A stretch of DNA of 64,000 nt from SHLQ01 sp964451305. GTDB lineage: Bacteria > Actinomycetota > Acidimicrobiia > Acidimicrobiales > SHLQ01. This document shows, in pieces, positions 26,896 through 39,717 of the stretch. The notes under the pieces were generated by a model. That model worked only from the letters and a program-made list of their open reading frames with translations. It did not search any database and was not told where the DNA came from. The translations under genes were made by a program, and so were the position numbers. Location of the stretch: the NCBI GenBank assembly GCA_964451305.1, contig CAYVHV010000010.1, forward strand, positions 25,700-89,699. Direction: 5' to 3'. The stretch's first letter is position 1, and each line of letters opens with the position of its first letter.

Positions 26896-27508
26896 ATGAC
26901 AGACGCGGATCTTCGGCGAACCCGAGCGGTCGCCTTTGGGCGAAGTGGGTTGAGCAGGTTCGTTCCCCAGACCACCGTTCTGAACTCCGACGATGTCGCC
27001 CGTGCGTTGAAGCGCATGGCGCACGAAATCATCGAGGCAAACAGTGGCCTCGACGATGTGATCATCATCGGTATGGAGCGCGGCGGCGTGCCGATCGCTC
27101 AGGCAATTGCCGATGCTCTCGAAAGCATCGAGAGCCAGCCGATCGAGTTCGGCACGATCGATGTGAGCTTCTACCGAGACGATATTTCGACGACCTCGAT
27201 TCCTGCCAGAGGTCACCAACATGCCGTACTCGGTTACCGACAAACACGTGGTGTTGTGCGACGACGTGCTGTTCACCGGGCGAACCGTTCGCGCCGCGCT
27301 CGACGCAGTAACCGACTTTGGCCGGCCGAAGAGCATCCAGCTTGCGGTCATGGTCGACCGCGGCCACCGGGAGCTGCCAATCCGCCCTGATTTCGTGGGC
27401 AAGAACCTGCCGACATCCCGTGACGAGAGCGTGCGAGTGTCGCTCGACGGCGTCGACCTTGGGACGACCGAGCTCATCGAGCAAGGGACTCGAAAGGGCG
27501 ACTCGTGA
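26896..27508 (+). pseudogene. pyrR: PyrR (pyr regulator / uracil phosphoribosyltransferase), split by a 1-nt frameshift
   Basis: RNA-binding regulator of the pyr operon. The first frame encodes residues 1 to about 102, up to YRDDISTTSI, normal for PyrR. The rest (LPEVTNMPYSVTDKHVVLCDDVLFTGRTVRAAL with the PRPP loop, then VDRGHRELPIRPDFVGKNLPTS) is in the next frame. Removing one C at 27202/27203 (ATT CCT to ATT CTG) joins them into a normal protein of about 203 residues. As sequenced, translation continues out of frame to 27390 and lacks the PRPP site. pyrB overlaps the second frame by 4 nt. Sequencing error, real mutation and recoding are all possible. Confidence 0.85.
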
Positions 27509-28425
27509 AGGATCTACTCACCATTGCCGATCTCGGCGCTGACGGAATCAACGAGATCATGTTGACCGCCGACAGCATGGCCGAAGTCAGTTCTCGGCCT
27601 ATCCCGAAAGTCCCCGCACTCCGCGGGAAGACCGTCGCGTCGATGTTCTTCGAGGACTCCACTCGCACCCGGACATCGTTTGAGACGGCGGCCAAGCGGT
27701 TATCCGCCGACGTGCTCAACTTCAGCGCTTCATCGTCGTCGGTCAACAAGGGCGAATCACTCCGTGACACGGTCGAAACGATCGAAGCGATGGGTGTGGA
27801 CGCGATCATTGTCCGTCACCGGTCATCGGGGGCGCCACGTCAGGTGTCCAAATGGGCTGAAGCGTCGGTAATCAACGCCGGAGACGGCTGGCACGCACAT
27901 CCCACACAGTCGCTCCTCGACGCCTACACGATCCGAGCCGAAGGGCGAAGCTTTGACGGACTCAACATCGCGATCGTCGGTGACATCTCCCACAGCCGCG
28001 TCGCCCGGAGCAACATCGAAGCGTTCTCCATGCTGGGCGCAAACGTCACGCTCGTCGCACCTCCGACGCTGCTGCCTCCCCACGTCGAAGCGCTGGGAGC
28101 AACGGTGTCGCACAGTCTCGACGCGGTGCTCGCCGAGACCGACGTTCTCTACCTCCTACGTATGCAGCACGAACGGATGGACCAGGCGCTCGTGCCATCT
28201 CTCGGCGAGTATCACCGAACCTTCGGGCTCACCCCTGAACGGGCCACGGTGCTTCCATCGAGTGCGTTGATCATGCACCCCGGTCCGATGAACCGAGGAA
28301 TCGAAATTTCGCCTGAGGTCATCGACGACGGTCGAGTGCGGGTGCTCAATCAGGTCGCGAACGGCGTGGTCGTTCGGATGGCCGTGCTCTACCTAGTCCT
28401 CGGATCGAACGGGGGTGTTGTATGA
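27505..28425 (+). CDS. pyrB: Aspartate carbamoyltransferase catalytic chain
   Basis: Condenses carbamoyl phosphate with aspartate. 306 residues. Carbamoyl-phosphate motif STRTRTSFETAAKRL near 52, KGESLRDT, and VRHRSSGAP; aspartate-side LLRMQHERM and the final MHPGPMNRGIEI. GTG start overlapping pyrR by 4 nt. No pyrI regulatory subunit gene is present, as expected outside enterobacteria. Confidence 0.95.
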   Translation: MKDLLTIADLGADGINEIMLTADSMAEVSSRPIPKVPALRGKTVASMFFEDSTRTRTSFETAAKRLSADVLNFSASSSSVNKGESLRDTVETIEAMGVDAIIVRHRSSGAPRQVSKWAEASVINAGDGWHAHPTQSLLDAYTIRAEGRSFDGLNIAIVGDISHSRVARSNIEAFSMLGANVTLVAPPTLLPPHVEALGATVSHSLDAVLAETDVLYLLRMQHERMDQALVPSLGEYHRTFGLTPERATVLPSSALIMHPGPMNRGIEISPEVIDDGRVRVLNQVANGVVVRMAVLYLVLGSNGGVV

Positions 28426-29723
28426 GTACGTTCCTCAGCGGCGGATCGATCGTCGGCACCGCCGGCGTCGAAAGAGCCGACGTCCTGATCACCGGTAACT
28501 CGATCGTTGCGGTCGGCCTCGACCTGCCTGTTCCAGAATCTGCGCGGACCATCGATATTTCGGGCATGGTCGTGCTGCCCGGTCTCGTCGACATCCACGC
28601 GCATCTGCGCGAGCCGGGCAATGAAGAGGCTGAGACGATTCGAACCGGAGCGCGCGGCGCTGCCCTCGGCGGGTTCACCGCAGTAGTGGCCATGCCGACC
28701 ACCACGCCCACGATCGACTCACCATCGGTCGTGCGAGACGTTCTCGCCCTCGCCGAGGGGGCAGCGTGTGAAGTGTTGCCAGCAGCGGCCATGACCGTTG
28801 GACGAAAGGGCGATCTGCTCACACCGATGGGCGAACTCGCAGCGATGGGCGTTCGGATCTTCAGCGACGCTGGATCAGGGGTGCAGAACCCAGCGATGAT
28901 GCGATCGATCATGGAGTATGCGACCGGGCTCGAATCGATCACCGACGGCGAACCAATCGTGCTCGCTCAGCACTGCAGCGTTACCGCACTCAGTGAGAAC
29001 GGACACATGCACGAGGGGGAGTGGTCGACGCGTCTTGGAATGGCCGGCCAGCCCGTCATTGCCGAAACGCTCATGATGCAGCGCGATGTTGCCCTCGCTG
29101 AACTCACCGGCGCTCGCATCCACTTCCAACGCGTCACCTCTGCTGCGGGAGTCGACATTGTTCGCAACGCCAAAGCGTCCGGACTTGCGGTGACAGCGGA
29201 GGCAACAACACACCACTTCACACTCACCGATGCAGCGTGCGCTGGGTACGACCCGGTCTTTAAAGTGCATCCGCCGCTTCGGACAGACGATGATGTCGCG
29301 GCAATTCGCGCTGGCCTGGCCGATGGCACCATCGACTGCATTGCGACCGATCATGCACCACACGAGCCGCACACGAAGGAGTTCTCCTTCGATCATGCAC
29401 CTGCCGGGATGCTGGGCTTCGAGACGGCATTTGCACTCGCCGTCAACGAACTGGGCTTGCCGATCGAGCGAGTCGCAGAACTCATGAGTACGCGTCCAGC
29501 CGAGATCGCTGGAATATCAGACAGGCACGGGCGCGCGATCGAGTCGGGAAATCGGGCCAACCTGGCCATCGTCGACCTCGACGAAATTTGGACGGTGCGC
29601 GGCACCGATATGGCGAGCAGAAGCCAGAACACCCCCTACGAAGGAAGAGAGCTGCAGGGCAAAGTGAAATACACGATCGTTGAAGGCGAGATCACTGTGG
29701 ATGAAGGAGTAGCGACACGATGA
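28422..29723 (+). CDS. pyrC: Dihydroorotase (class I)
   Basis: Zinc amidohydrolase making dihydroorotate. 433 residues. Metal-binding DIHAHLREPGNEEAETI near 56-72, DAGSGVQNPAMM, HCSV and the family ending CIATDHAPHEPHTKE near 305. Overlaps pyrB and carA by 4 nt each, so the run is tightly coupled. The catalytic set looks complete, unlike the inactive PyrC-like proteins of some organisms. Confidence 0.95.
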   Translation: MSTFLSGGSIVGTAGVERADVLITGNSIVAVGLDLPVPESARTIDISGMVVLPGLVDIHAHLREPGNEEAETIRTGARGAALGGFTAVVAMPTTTPTIDSPSVVRDVLALAEGAACEVLPAAAMTVGRKGDLLTPMGELAAMGVRIFSDAGSGVQNPAMMRSIMEYATGLESITDGEPIVLAQHCSVTALSENGHMHEGEWSTRLGMAGQPVIAETLMMQRDVALAELTGARIHFQRVTSAAGVDIVRNAKASGLAVTAEATTHHFTLTDAACAGYDPVFKVHPPLRTDDDVAAIRAGLADGTIDCIATDHAPHEPHTKEFSFDHAPAGMLGFETAFALAVNELGLPIERVAELMSTRPAEIAGISDRHGRAIESGNRANLAIVDLDEIWTVRGTDMASRSQNTPYEGRELQGKVKYTIVEGEITVDEGVATR

Positions 29724-30801
29724 GTGAGATCAGAGAAGCACACCTCGTCCTCGCTGACGGCACCGTATTCGAAGGTGAAGCGTTCGGTGCGATCGCTCCG
29801 GACGGCGTCAGCACAGGCGAGGTCGTATTCAACACGGTCATGACCGGCTATCAAGAGGTGCTGACCGATCCGAGCTATGCCGGACAAATCATCACCTTCA
29901 CATACCCGCACATTGGCAACTACGGAACCAATAGCGTCGATCATGAGTCGAGGGCATCGTTCTGCCGCGGCGTGATCGTTCGCGACCCAGCCCGGCGCGC
30001 CAGCAACTACCGAAGCGAGGACGAATTCGAGGCATACCTCGTCGCGAACAACATCGCCGGCATCGCTGGGCTCGATACCCGCCGCCTCACTCGCCACATT
30101 CGTGACCTGGGTGCAATGCCCGGAGCATTCGGCACCGCCGATGAGCAGACGTTGCTCGCCGCGGCCAAATCCGAGCCAGGAACCGATGGGATCGACCTCG
30201 TTTCCACCGTGACCTGCGATCAGCCGTACACCGTGACCGGCGACGGACCTCGCAAAATCGTCGCCTTGGACTTTGGGATCAAGACGTCGATTCTCGAGCA
30301 GATGAAGCGCCTCGGCACGATCGAGGTCGTTCCCGCAAGCACCCCGGCGTCGGAGATTCTGGCGATGAACCCCGACGGTGTGTTTCTTTCGAACGGTCCG
30401 GGAGACCCGGAGCCGCTCGGATACGCCCGGGACAACATTTCGGAGCTGCTCGGCGAGGTTCCAGTGTTCGGAATCTGCCTCGGTCACCAGCTGCTGGCCG
30501 CAACGCTGGGTGCAAGCACCTACAAGCTGCCGTTCGGCCACCACGGGGGCAACCATCCCGTGATGCGTCTGCGCGACCGCAAGGTCGAGATCACATCGCA
30601 GAACCACAACTACGCCGTCGAGGAATCCTCGCTCGTCGACGCCGAACTTACCCACATCAACCTGAACGACCAGACGGTCCAAGGGATCTCGTGCACCGAG
30701 GTTCCCGCGTTCAGCGTCCAGTACCACCCCGAGGCGGGCCCTGGTCCGCACGACAGCCGCTACCTCTTTGACGATTTCGAAGCACTGATGGAGTCCAACT
30801 A

Positions 30802-30802
<1 letters not shown>
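29720..30802 (+). CDS. carA: Carbamoyl-phosphate synthase small (glutaminase) chain
   Basis: 360 residues. The N-terminal CarA domain (LADGTVFEGEAFGAIAPDGVSTGEVVFNTVMTGYQEVLTDPSY) precedes a class I glutamine amidotransferase: nucleophile Cys in PVFGICLGHQLLA near 252, and the His/Glu pair in VQYHPEAGPGP near 336. It delivers ammonia to CarB. Overlaps carB by 1 nt (TAATG). Confidence 0.96.
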
Positions 30803-34130
<3,328 letters not shown>

Positions 34131-34131
<1 letters not shown>

Positions 34132-35048
34132 TGGTCGACATGTCGACTCGGGTGGGCAGCACCGTGCTGCCCACACCGGTTATGACCGCATCAGGAACTG
34201 CTGGACACGGCGGCGAGTTGGGACGCTACGTACCGCTCGACTCGCTCGGGGCGCTCGTGGTCAAGTCACTTTCGATCATGCCATGGGAGGGCAACCCAGG
34301 CCCGCGTGTCGTGCAGCTCCCCGGAGCCATGATGAACAGTGTTGGGCTTCAGGGCCCCGGTGTCGCTGGATGGATTTCCGAAGAGCTTCCTGCGCTGCGA
34401 GCGTCGGGTGCGCGGATCGTGGCCAGCATCTGGGGGCGTACCGTCGACGAATATCGTCAGGCCGCAGAAGCGCTCGTGGCAGTCCAAGACGACCTGACCG
34501 CAGTCGAGATCAACGTGTCGTGTCCAAACATTGAAGATCGACGCAAGATGTTCGCCCACAGCTGCGAAAGTGCAGCGACGGTGATCCACGCCACCGAGGC
34601 GCTCGAGGTACCTCGCTGGGCAAAGCTCAGCCCAAACGTCTCCGATATTGCCGAGATCGCAGGCGCCGCTGGCGATGCGGGCGCGGCGGCGGTCACCCTT
34701 ACCAACACACTGCTCGGTCTCGTCCTCGACCCAACCACTGGCCAGCCCGTGCTCGGCGGGGGAGGAGGCGGAGTCTCCGGCCCAGCTATGCGTCCCGTTG
34801 CCCTCCGGGCGGTCTTCGACGTGTCGGCTGCACACCCCGAGCTCCCAATCGTTGGGGTTGGGGGTATCGCTGACGCCGAAGATGCAGTGCAGTACCTTCG
34901 AGCGGGAGCGAGTGCGGTCCAGGTCGGTACAGCAACCTTTGCTGACCCCCGATCGACCGCACGAGTCACCAAAGACCTCGAGACATGGTGTAACAAGGCG
35001 CGAATTCCTCGTGTCGCCGATCTGATCGGTACCGCCCACGATCGCTGA
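34131..35048 (+). CDS. pyrD: Dihydroorotate dehydrogenase, class 1B-like
   Basis: FMN enzyme oxidising dihydroorotate to orotate. 305 residues. The active-site loop is EINVSCPNIEDRR near 125-137, with Cys as the base, which marks class 1 (class 2 has Ser). KLSPNVSDI, GGGGGGVSGPAMRPVALRAV and VGVGGIADAEDAVQYLRAGASAVQVGTA are FMN-phosphate and class 1B-like features. Class 1B enzymes normally work with PyrK; no pyrK is in this operon or window. Confidence 0.9.
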
Positions 35049-35104
35049 GTCTGCGAACCGAAGAACCCGCAACAGCCACACTCTGAACAGGATCAAGAAA
35101 CATC

Positions 35105-35809
35105 ATGGAATCCATCGACACCGTAGACATCGAACTTCGCAGCAAGCTATGTGTCGCACTCGACGTCGACGACATGGTCGAAGCCGTCCGAATCGCTCGT
35201 GACCTTTCGCCATGGTTCGGTGTTGCAAAGATCGGACTCGAGCTCTTTACTGCGGCCGGTCCAGACTCCATCGGCATCTTGATGGGCCTTGGGTACGACG
35301 TGTTCATCGATCTCAAGATGTACGACATTCCAACCACGGTCGAGAAGTCATCTCGTGTTCTCGGGGCGCTCGGCGTCAAATACGCCACCTACCATGCGCA
35401 GGGTGGCGTCGATGTTCTTGCTGCCGGAGCCAATGGTCTTCGCCAGGGTGCGTCCGATGCTGGGCTCGACGAGCCGATTCCGCTCGCAATTACCGTTCTG
35501 ACCTCCGATGCGAACGCTCCTGAGCACATCATGCCCGCACGCGTAAAGCTCGCAGTAGAGGCAGGAATGGGTGGTCTCGTCACCGGCCCGAACGATGTGA
35601 AGGAAGCCAAGCAGTACGCGCCGCGCCTCTTTGGCGTTACCCCAGGAATTCGTCCCGAAGGCTCGGACAACCACGACCAGGTTCGTGTCGCAACCCCGAA
35701 GGTCGCGCTCGACAACGGTTCTGATCTGCTCGTCATTGGGCGAGCAGTGACCCTTGCCGAAGACCGTGCTGCGGCGGCCGAAGCAATCGTGAATTCTTCC
35801 CTAAGCTAG
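35105..35809 (+). CDS. pyrF: Orotidine-5'-phosphate decarboxylase
   Basis: Final step to UMP. 234 residues, group I. Catalytic DLKMYDIP at 69-76 (Asp69, Lys71, Asp74) corresponds to the usual DxKxxDI, and the phosphate end is VTPGIRPEGSD and VIGRAVTLA. AGGATC lies upstream of the ATG. It has a 56-nt gap from pyrD, larger than elsewhere in the operon. Confidence 0.94.
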   Translation: MESIDTVDIELRSKLCVALDVDDMVEAVRIARDLSPWFGVAKIGLELFTAAGPDSIGILMGLGYDVFIDLKMYDIPTTVEKSSRVLGALGVKYATYHAQGGVDVLAAGANGLRQGASDAGLDEPIPLAITVLTSDANAPEHIMPARVKLAVEAGMGGLVTGPNDVKEAKQYAPRLFGVTPGIRPEGSDNHDQVRVATPKVALDNGSDLLVIGRAVTLAEDRAAAAEAIVNSSLS

Positions 35810-35813
35810 GGAA
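35797..35813. promoter_or_regulatory. Palindrome and -10 element at the mihF start
   Basis: TTCCCTA / TAGGGAA arms, 17 bp in total, end exactly at the mihF ATG and include the pyrF stop. TAAGCT (35802-35807) lies 6 nt before the ATG, the leaderless spacing. It could be an operator or a small pyrF-end hairpin. Confidence 0.45.
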
Positions 35814-36125
35814 ATGTTCGATAGCGCCGAATACGCAACGCTCTTCGCCTCGATTTCAGAGGTGTTGGAGCATCGGGAGGCGTTCATCGCAGAGTTGCAG
35901 ACTGGTTCGGTGTCGCTCGCTGAGGTCTTCTCTCGTGCAGCCGATGATCCAGTGCTGCACTCGATGAAGGTTCTCCCAGCGATCGAAGCGCTCCCGGAAA
36001 CGGGCAAGGTGTCGACCCGACGTGCCTTTGGTGAGCTCGGTATCGACGAGGCTGCCCTTATCTCGGACGTATCGGCCGAGATGGTCGATGCGCTACCTGA
36101 CGCGATCGTGAGAAACGCGCTCTAA
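35814..36125 (+). CDS. mihF: Actinobacterial integration host factor (mIHF)
   Basis: 103-residue nucleoid-associated DNA-binding protein of the S13/H2TH-like fold. The core LAEVFSRAADDPVLHSMKVLPAIEALPETGKVSTRRAFGELGI aligns by eye with mycobacterial mIHF (VLxxAExDxVLxKMKVxxLLEALPKVGKVKA), and the location directly before gmk is diagnostic. The end overlaps gmk by 1 nt. Family members bend DNA and shape global transcription. Confidence 0.88.
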   Translation: MFDSAEYATLFASISEVLEHREAFIAELQTGSVSLAEVFSRAADDPVLHSMKVLPAIEALPETGKVSTRRAFGELGIDEAALISDVSAEMVDALPDAIVRNAL

Positions 36126-36679
36126 TGGCGAGCAACGTCATCATAATTTCGGGCCCAGGTGGAGTGGGCAAAGGCACCGTCGTTGTCAAGCTCTTAGAAC
36201 GACACCCCGACCTTGCTCTGTCACGTTCTTGGACCACCCGTGATCAGCGCCCCGGTGAAGCCGACGATGCCTACACGTTCGTCTCGACCGAGGAGTTTGA
36301 AGCGGCCATTGACGAGAGTGCCTTTCTCGAATGGGATCACCACTTTGGCAACTACTACGGGTCACCGATTCCATCCGAGGACGACGATCGCGATCTCATC
36401 CTCGAAATCGACGTCAACGGCGCTCGACAGATCCACGTGAATGGCCATGACGCGCTCTACATCTTTATCGACACACCATCGCTCGAGATCCAACGCGAAC
36501 GCCTGTCGGGTCGTGGCGACCCTGCCGAGAAGGTCGAAGAGCGTATGGCCGGGGGAGCCATCGAACGTGAACTCGCCGCAGAGTTGCCGTATCACGACGT
36601 CGCTAACGACGATGTCGATCGGGCTGCGACTGAAATTATGGACCTGATTCTGGACTACCGGTCCTCACGTTTACTTTGA
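36125..36679 (+). CDS. gmk: Guanylate kinase
   Basis: Phosphorylates GMP to GDP. 184 residues, slightly short. P-loop ISGPGGVGKGTV at 8-19 (Gly where the family usually has Ser), GMP-binding SRSWTTRDQRPGEADDAYTFVS near 34-55 and FLEWDHHFGNYYGSP. The lid RLSGRGDPAEKVEERM is present. Sits in the standard mihF-gmk-rpoZ-coaBC order. Confidence 0.93.
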   Translation: MASNVIIISGPGGVGKGTVVVKLLERHPDLALSRSWTTRDQRPGEADDAYTFVSTEEFEAAIDESAFLEWDHHFGNYYGSPIPSEDDDRDLILEIDVNGARQIHVNGHDALYIFIDTPSLEIQRERLSGRGDPAEKVEERMAGGAIERELAAELPYHDVANDDVDRAATEIMDLILDYRSSRLL

Positions 36680-36770
36680 ACACTGGTATCCTGACGCGCT
36701 GGCACGTTCATCTCGACATTGCCATCGTTGCCGGCACGGCAACGCCTCGAAATTTTCTGGAGATCTGCAA

Positions 36771-37100
36771 ATGAGTGACAACGCATCGATGATCGAGCCA
36801 CAGGTCGAAGGTCTACTCGACTCGGCTGGATCAAAGTTCCGTCTCGTGACCCTCGGCGCGCGTCGCGCACGCCAGATCAACGCATACTTCGGCCAGCTCG
36901 GCGAAGGCCTCGGGTCGAGCATTCCGCCACAGGTCACTTCCACTGCACGCAAGCCACTGTCGATTGCGTTCGAAGAGATCTCGGTCGGCAAGATCGAGGG
37001 TGTCGATCGTGACTTCGAAGCCGAAGCACTCGCTGAGGCACAAGCGAAGGCAGACGCCGAAGCACTCGCTGCCGAGCTCGACAAGCTGAACGATAAGTAA
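36771..37100 (+). CDS. rpoZ: RNA polymerase omega subunit
   Basis: 109 residues. The conserved core runs SKFRLVTLGARRARQINAYFGQLGEGLGSSIPPQV, matching omega (a helix with ARRARQIN), then KPLSIAFEEISVGKI. The C terminus is Ala/Glu-rich. TGGAGAT lies upstream of the ATG. The 91-nt gap after gmk includes an extended -10-like TGGTATCCT near 36683-36691, so rpoZ may also be transcribed separately. Confidence 0.93.
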   Translation: MSDNASMIEPQVEGLLDSAGSKFRLVTLGARRARQINAYFGQLGEGLGSSIPPQVTSTARKPLSIAFEEISVGKIEGVDRDFEAEALAEAQAKADAEALAAELDKLNDK

Positions 37101-37104
37101 CCCC

Positions 37105-38304
37105 GTGCCCGCTCTCGATGGTGCCCGGGTAGTCCTTGGCGTCACGGGCGGTATCGCCGCATACAAGGCGGTTGAAGTTAGCCGCCGCCTCGTCGATGCT
37201 GGCGCGCACGTCGTGCCCATCTTGACCGAGGGAGCCGAACACTTCGTTGGTCGGACAACCTTTGACGCGCTCGCATCAGAAAAGGTACAGACAAGCCTCT
37301 GGGACGAAGCGAGTCCAATCCCTCACACACTGCTCGGGCAAAGCGCCGACCTGATCATCGTTGCGCCGGCGACAGCACGTCTGCTTTCGGATTACCGAAC
37401 CGGCCGTTCCGCGGACCTGCTCACCACGACCTTGATCGCGACCGCCGCACCGGTTCTGTTGGCACCCGCAATGCACACCGAGATGTGGGAGCACCCGGCG
37501 GTTCAGGAGAACCTCGAGGTTCTCGGACAACGTGGAGTGAACATCGTTCCCGCCGAACCTGGCCGTCTCGCCGGTGGCGACATTGGATTCGGCCGTCTTG
37601 CTGCGCCGCGCACGATCGTGGCTCACGCCGAACGCGTCCTGTCCAGTGGAGATCTTTCCGGGCGTCACGTCGTCGTCACCGCCGGAGGAACCTCGGAGCC
37701 AATCGACGCCGTTCGGGTCATTTCCAACCGCTCGACCGGCAAGCAGGGGTATGCGCTGGCCGAAGCCGCGTGGGCTCGCGGCGCGGAGGTCACGCTGATC
37801 AGCACGGTCGATCGTGAAGCACCCGTCGGAGTCACCGTGGTCAAGGTCGAAACCGCAGACGAGATGCAGCAGGCCGTTATGGCGGTGAGCAGCGCCGATG
37901 TGATCGTGATGGCTGCGGCCGTCGCCGACTTCCGGCCGAAGAATCCTGCGGACATCAAGATCAAGAAGACTGGCGGAGACGTGCCGCAGATCGAACTCGA
38001 AAAGACTCACGATTTCCTCGTAGATCTGGGCGAGAACAAACCGGGCGGCCAAGTGCTGGTCGGCTTTGCAGCAGAGACCGGTGATCTCGTGGCGAATGCC
38101 AAGAGCAAACTCGAACGAAAGAAACTCGACCTCATCGTCGCAAACGATGTGTCAGCCCCCGACGTGGGCTTTGCCCACGACACGAACAAAGTGACGATCC
38201 TGCTTGGCGATGGTGGCCAAATTGAGATACCACTAAGTTCGAAACGGGTGGTCGCTGACGCGATCTTCGATGCTGTCGTCCGGGTTCAAACAACCCTCCC
38301 GTAA
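37105..38304 (+). CDS. coaBC: Bifunctional PPC synthetase / PPC decarboxylase (Dfp)
   Basis: Two steps of coenzyme A synthesis. 399 residues. N-terminal flavin CoaC domain: VLGVTGGIAAYKAVEVSRRL, active His in PIPHTLLGQSAD near 74, and PAMHTEMW near 121. C-terminal CoaB: VVVTAGGTSEPIDAVRVISNRSTGKQGYALAEAA near 190, KIKKTGG and ANDV. Where E. coli has an active-site Cys in LACGD, this protein has RLAGGDIGFGR. It starts with GTG 4 nt after rpoZ. Confidence 0.93.
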   Translation: MPALDGARVVLGVTGGIAAYKAVEVSRRLVDAGAHVVPILTEGAEHFVGRTTFDALASEKVQTSLWDEASPIPHTLLGQSADLIIVAPATARLLSDYRTGRSADLLTTTLIATAAPVLLAPAMHTEMWEHPAVQENLEVLGQRGVNIVPAEPGRLAGGDIGFGRLAAPRTIVAHAERVLSSGDLSGRHVVVTAGGTSEPIDAVRVISNRSTGKQGYALAEAAWARGAEVTLISTVDREAPVGVTVVKVETADEMQQAVMAVSSADVIVMAAAVADFRPKNPADIKIKKTGGDVPQIELEKTHDFLVDLGENKPGGQVLVGFAAETGDLVANAKSKLERKKLDLIVANDVSAPDVGFAHDTNKVTILLGDGGQIEIPLSSKRVVADAIFDAVVRVQTTLP

Positions 38305-38380
38305 TCCAGTCAAGACATGTGCGCGTGCACCTAGAATTAGGGCGCGCATCGCAGCAACGCTTAGCCAGAAAAGGTAACTC

Positions 38381-39577
38381 GTGCCAGAGAACTTCAGCTT
38401 CACGTCCGAGTCGGTGACCGAAGGTCATCCCGACAAGATGTCGGATCAAATCTCCGACGCCATCCTCGATGCATTCCTCGAACAAGATCCGCTCGCTCGT
38501 GTCGCCTGTGAGACGCTCGTAACCACTGGCCTTGCCATGGTCGCTGGCGAGATCACGACCAGCGGTGACTATGTCGACATTCCGTCGATTGTTCGCAAGA
38601 CCATCAACGGCATTGGGTACGACCGCGAGTCCTTTGGATTCGACGGCAACACCTGCGGCGTCATGGTCGCAATCGACGAACAATCGGTCGATATTGCCCA
38701 AGGCGTCGACGACTCTGAAGAGACTCGCGGCGGTGCTGCAGAGGATGACCTCGATAAGCAGGGCGCAGGCGATCAGGGCATGATGTTCGGTTACGCCTCT
38801 GACGAGACCGATGTGCTCATGCCGATGCCCATCCACGTCGCGCATCGCATGGCGGAACAACTCGCAGCCGTCCGTAAGTCCGGCAAAGTCCCGTACCTTC
38901 GGCCAGACGGCAAGACCCAGGTCACCTTCGAATACGAGAACAACGTTCCAGTCCGTCTCAGCACGGTGTTGGTATCGACTCAGCACAACGACGGCATCGA
39001 CCGCGACTCGATGATCCGTCCAGATCTCATTGAGAACGTCATCAAGCCCGTCATTCCTGAGCAGTTCCAGGACGACGACTACGAGGTTCACGTCAACCCG
39101 ACCGGTCGCTTCGTCATCGGCGGCCCTGTTGGCGATGCTGGCCTTACCGGCCGCAAGATCATCGTCGACACCTACGGCGGCATGGGCCGTCATGGTGGCG
39201 GTGCCTTCTCCGGCAAGGATCCATCGAAGGTCGACCGGTCTGCTGCGTACGCCACCCGTTGGGTCGCAAAGAACGTCGTTGCCTGCGGTGCTGCAAAGCG
39301 CTGCGAGGTACAGGTCGCATATGCGATCGGCATGGCACGCCCAATGTCGGTTCTCGTCGAGACCTTCGGCACTGAAACCGTTGACCCTGCAGCCATCGCT
39401 AACGCGGTGAACGAAGTCTTCGACCTTCGTCCTGGAGCAATCCTTCGCGACCTCGACCTTCGTCGCCCCGTGTACTCGCCAACCGCTGCGTACGGCCACT
39501 TTGGTCGTAGCGGCGACGGCTTCACGTGGGAAAACACCGACCGCGCTGCGGACCTGAAGAGCGCGCTGAACCTCTAA
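38381..39577 (+). CDS. metK: S-adenosylmethionine synthetase
   Basis: Makes SAM from methionine and ATP. 398 residues. Signatures: FTSESVTEGHPDKMSDQISDAILDAFL near the start, GAGDQGMMFGYA near 127, and the glycine-rich GGGAFSGKDPSKVDRSAAY near 270. GTG start behind AAAGG. The leader after coaBC is only 76 nt, too short for a SAM riboswitch. Confidence 0.97.
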   Translation: MPENFSFTSESVTEGHPDKMSDQISDAILDAFLEQDPLARVACETLVTTGLAMVAGEITTSGDYVDIPSIVRKTINGIGYDRESFGFDGNTCGVMVAIDEQSVDIAQGVDDSEETRGGAAEDDLDKQGAGDQGMMFGYASDETDVLMPMPIHVAHRMAEQLAAVRKSGKVPYLRPDGKTQVTFEYENNVPVRLSTVLVSTQHNDGIDRDSMIRPDLIENVIKPVIPEQFQDDDYEVHVNPTGRFVIGGPVGDAGLTGRKIIVDTYGGMGRHGGGAFSGKDPSKVDRSAAYATRWVAKNVVACGAAKRCEVQVAYAIGMARPMSVLVETFGTETVDPAAIANAVNEVFDLRPGAILRDLDLRRPVYSPTAAYGHFGRSGDGFTWENTDRAADLKSALNL

Positions 39578-39590
39578 TCCCTCAAGCGGC

Positions 39591-39610
39591 CACGACTCCG
39601 TCGTGATTTT
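39591..39610 (+). terminator. Candidate intrinsic terminator after metK
   Basis: CACGAC / GTCGTG stem with a TCC loop followed by ATTTT, 13 nt after the metK stop. The stem is short, so termination may be partial. A second hairpin at 39639-39668 (CCTCCG/CGGAGG outer arms, TGGC/GCCA inner, one bulge) lies just downstream. Confidence 0.5.
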
Positions 39611-39717
39611 GCCACTTTCGCGATTAGAGATGTCCTCACCTCCGGTGGCCGTTCAAGCGCCACGGAGGCTGGGCGCCTGAGGCGGCGACTGTCAGCGGTG
39701 ATCGCTAGATTCACTGT

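Noticed and set aside
38305..38380. SAM riboswitch before metK
   Set aside because: Only 76 nt and no recognisable SAM-aptamer core.
38132..39499. 455-codon minus-strand frame over coaBC/metK
   Set aside because: metK is unambiguous on the other strand, and the frame crosses the coaBC-metK junction.
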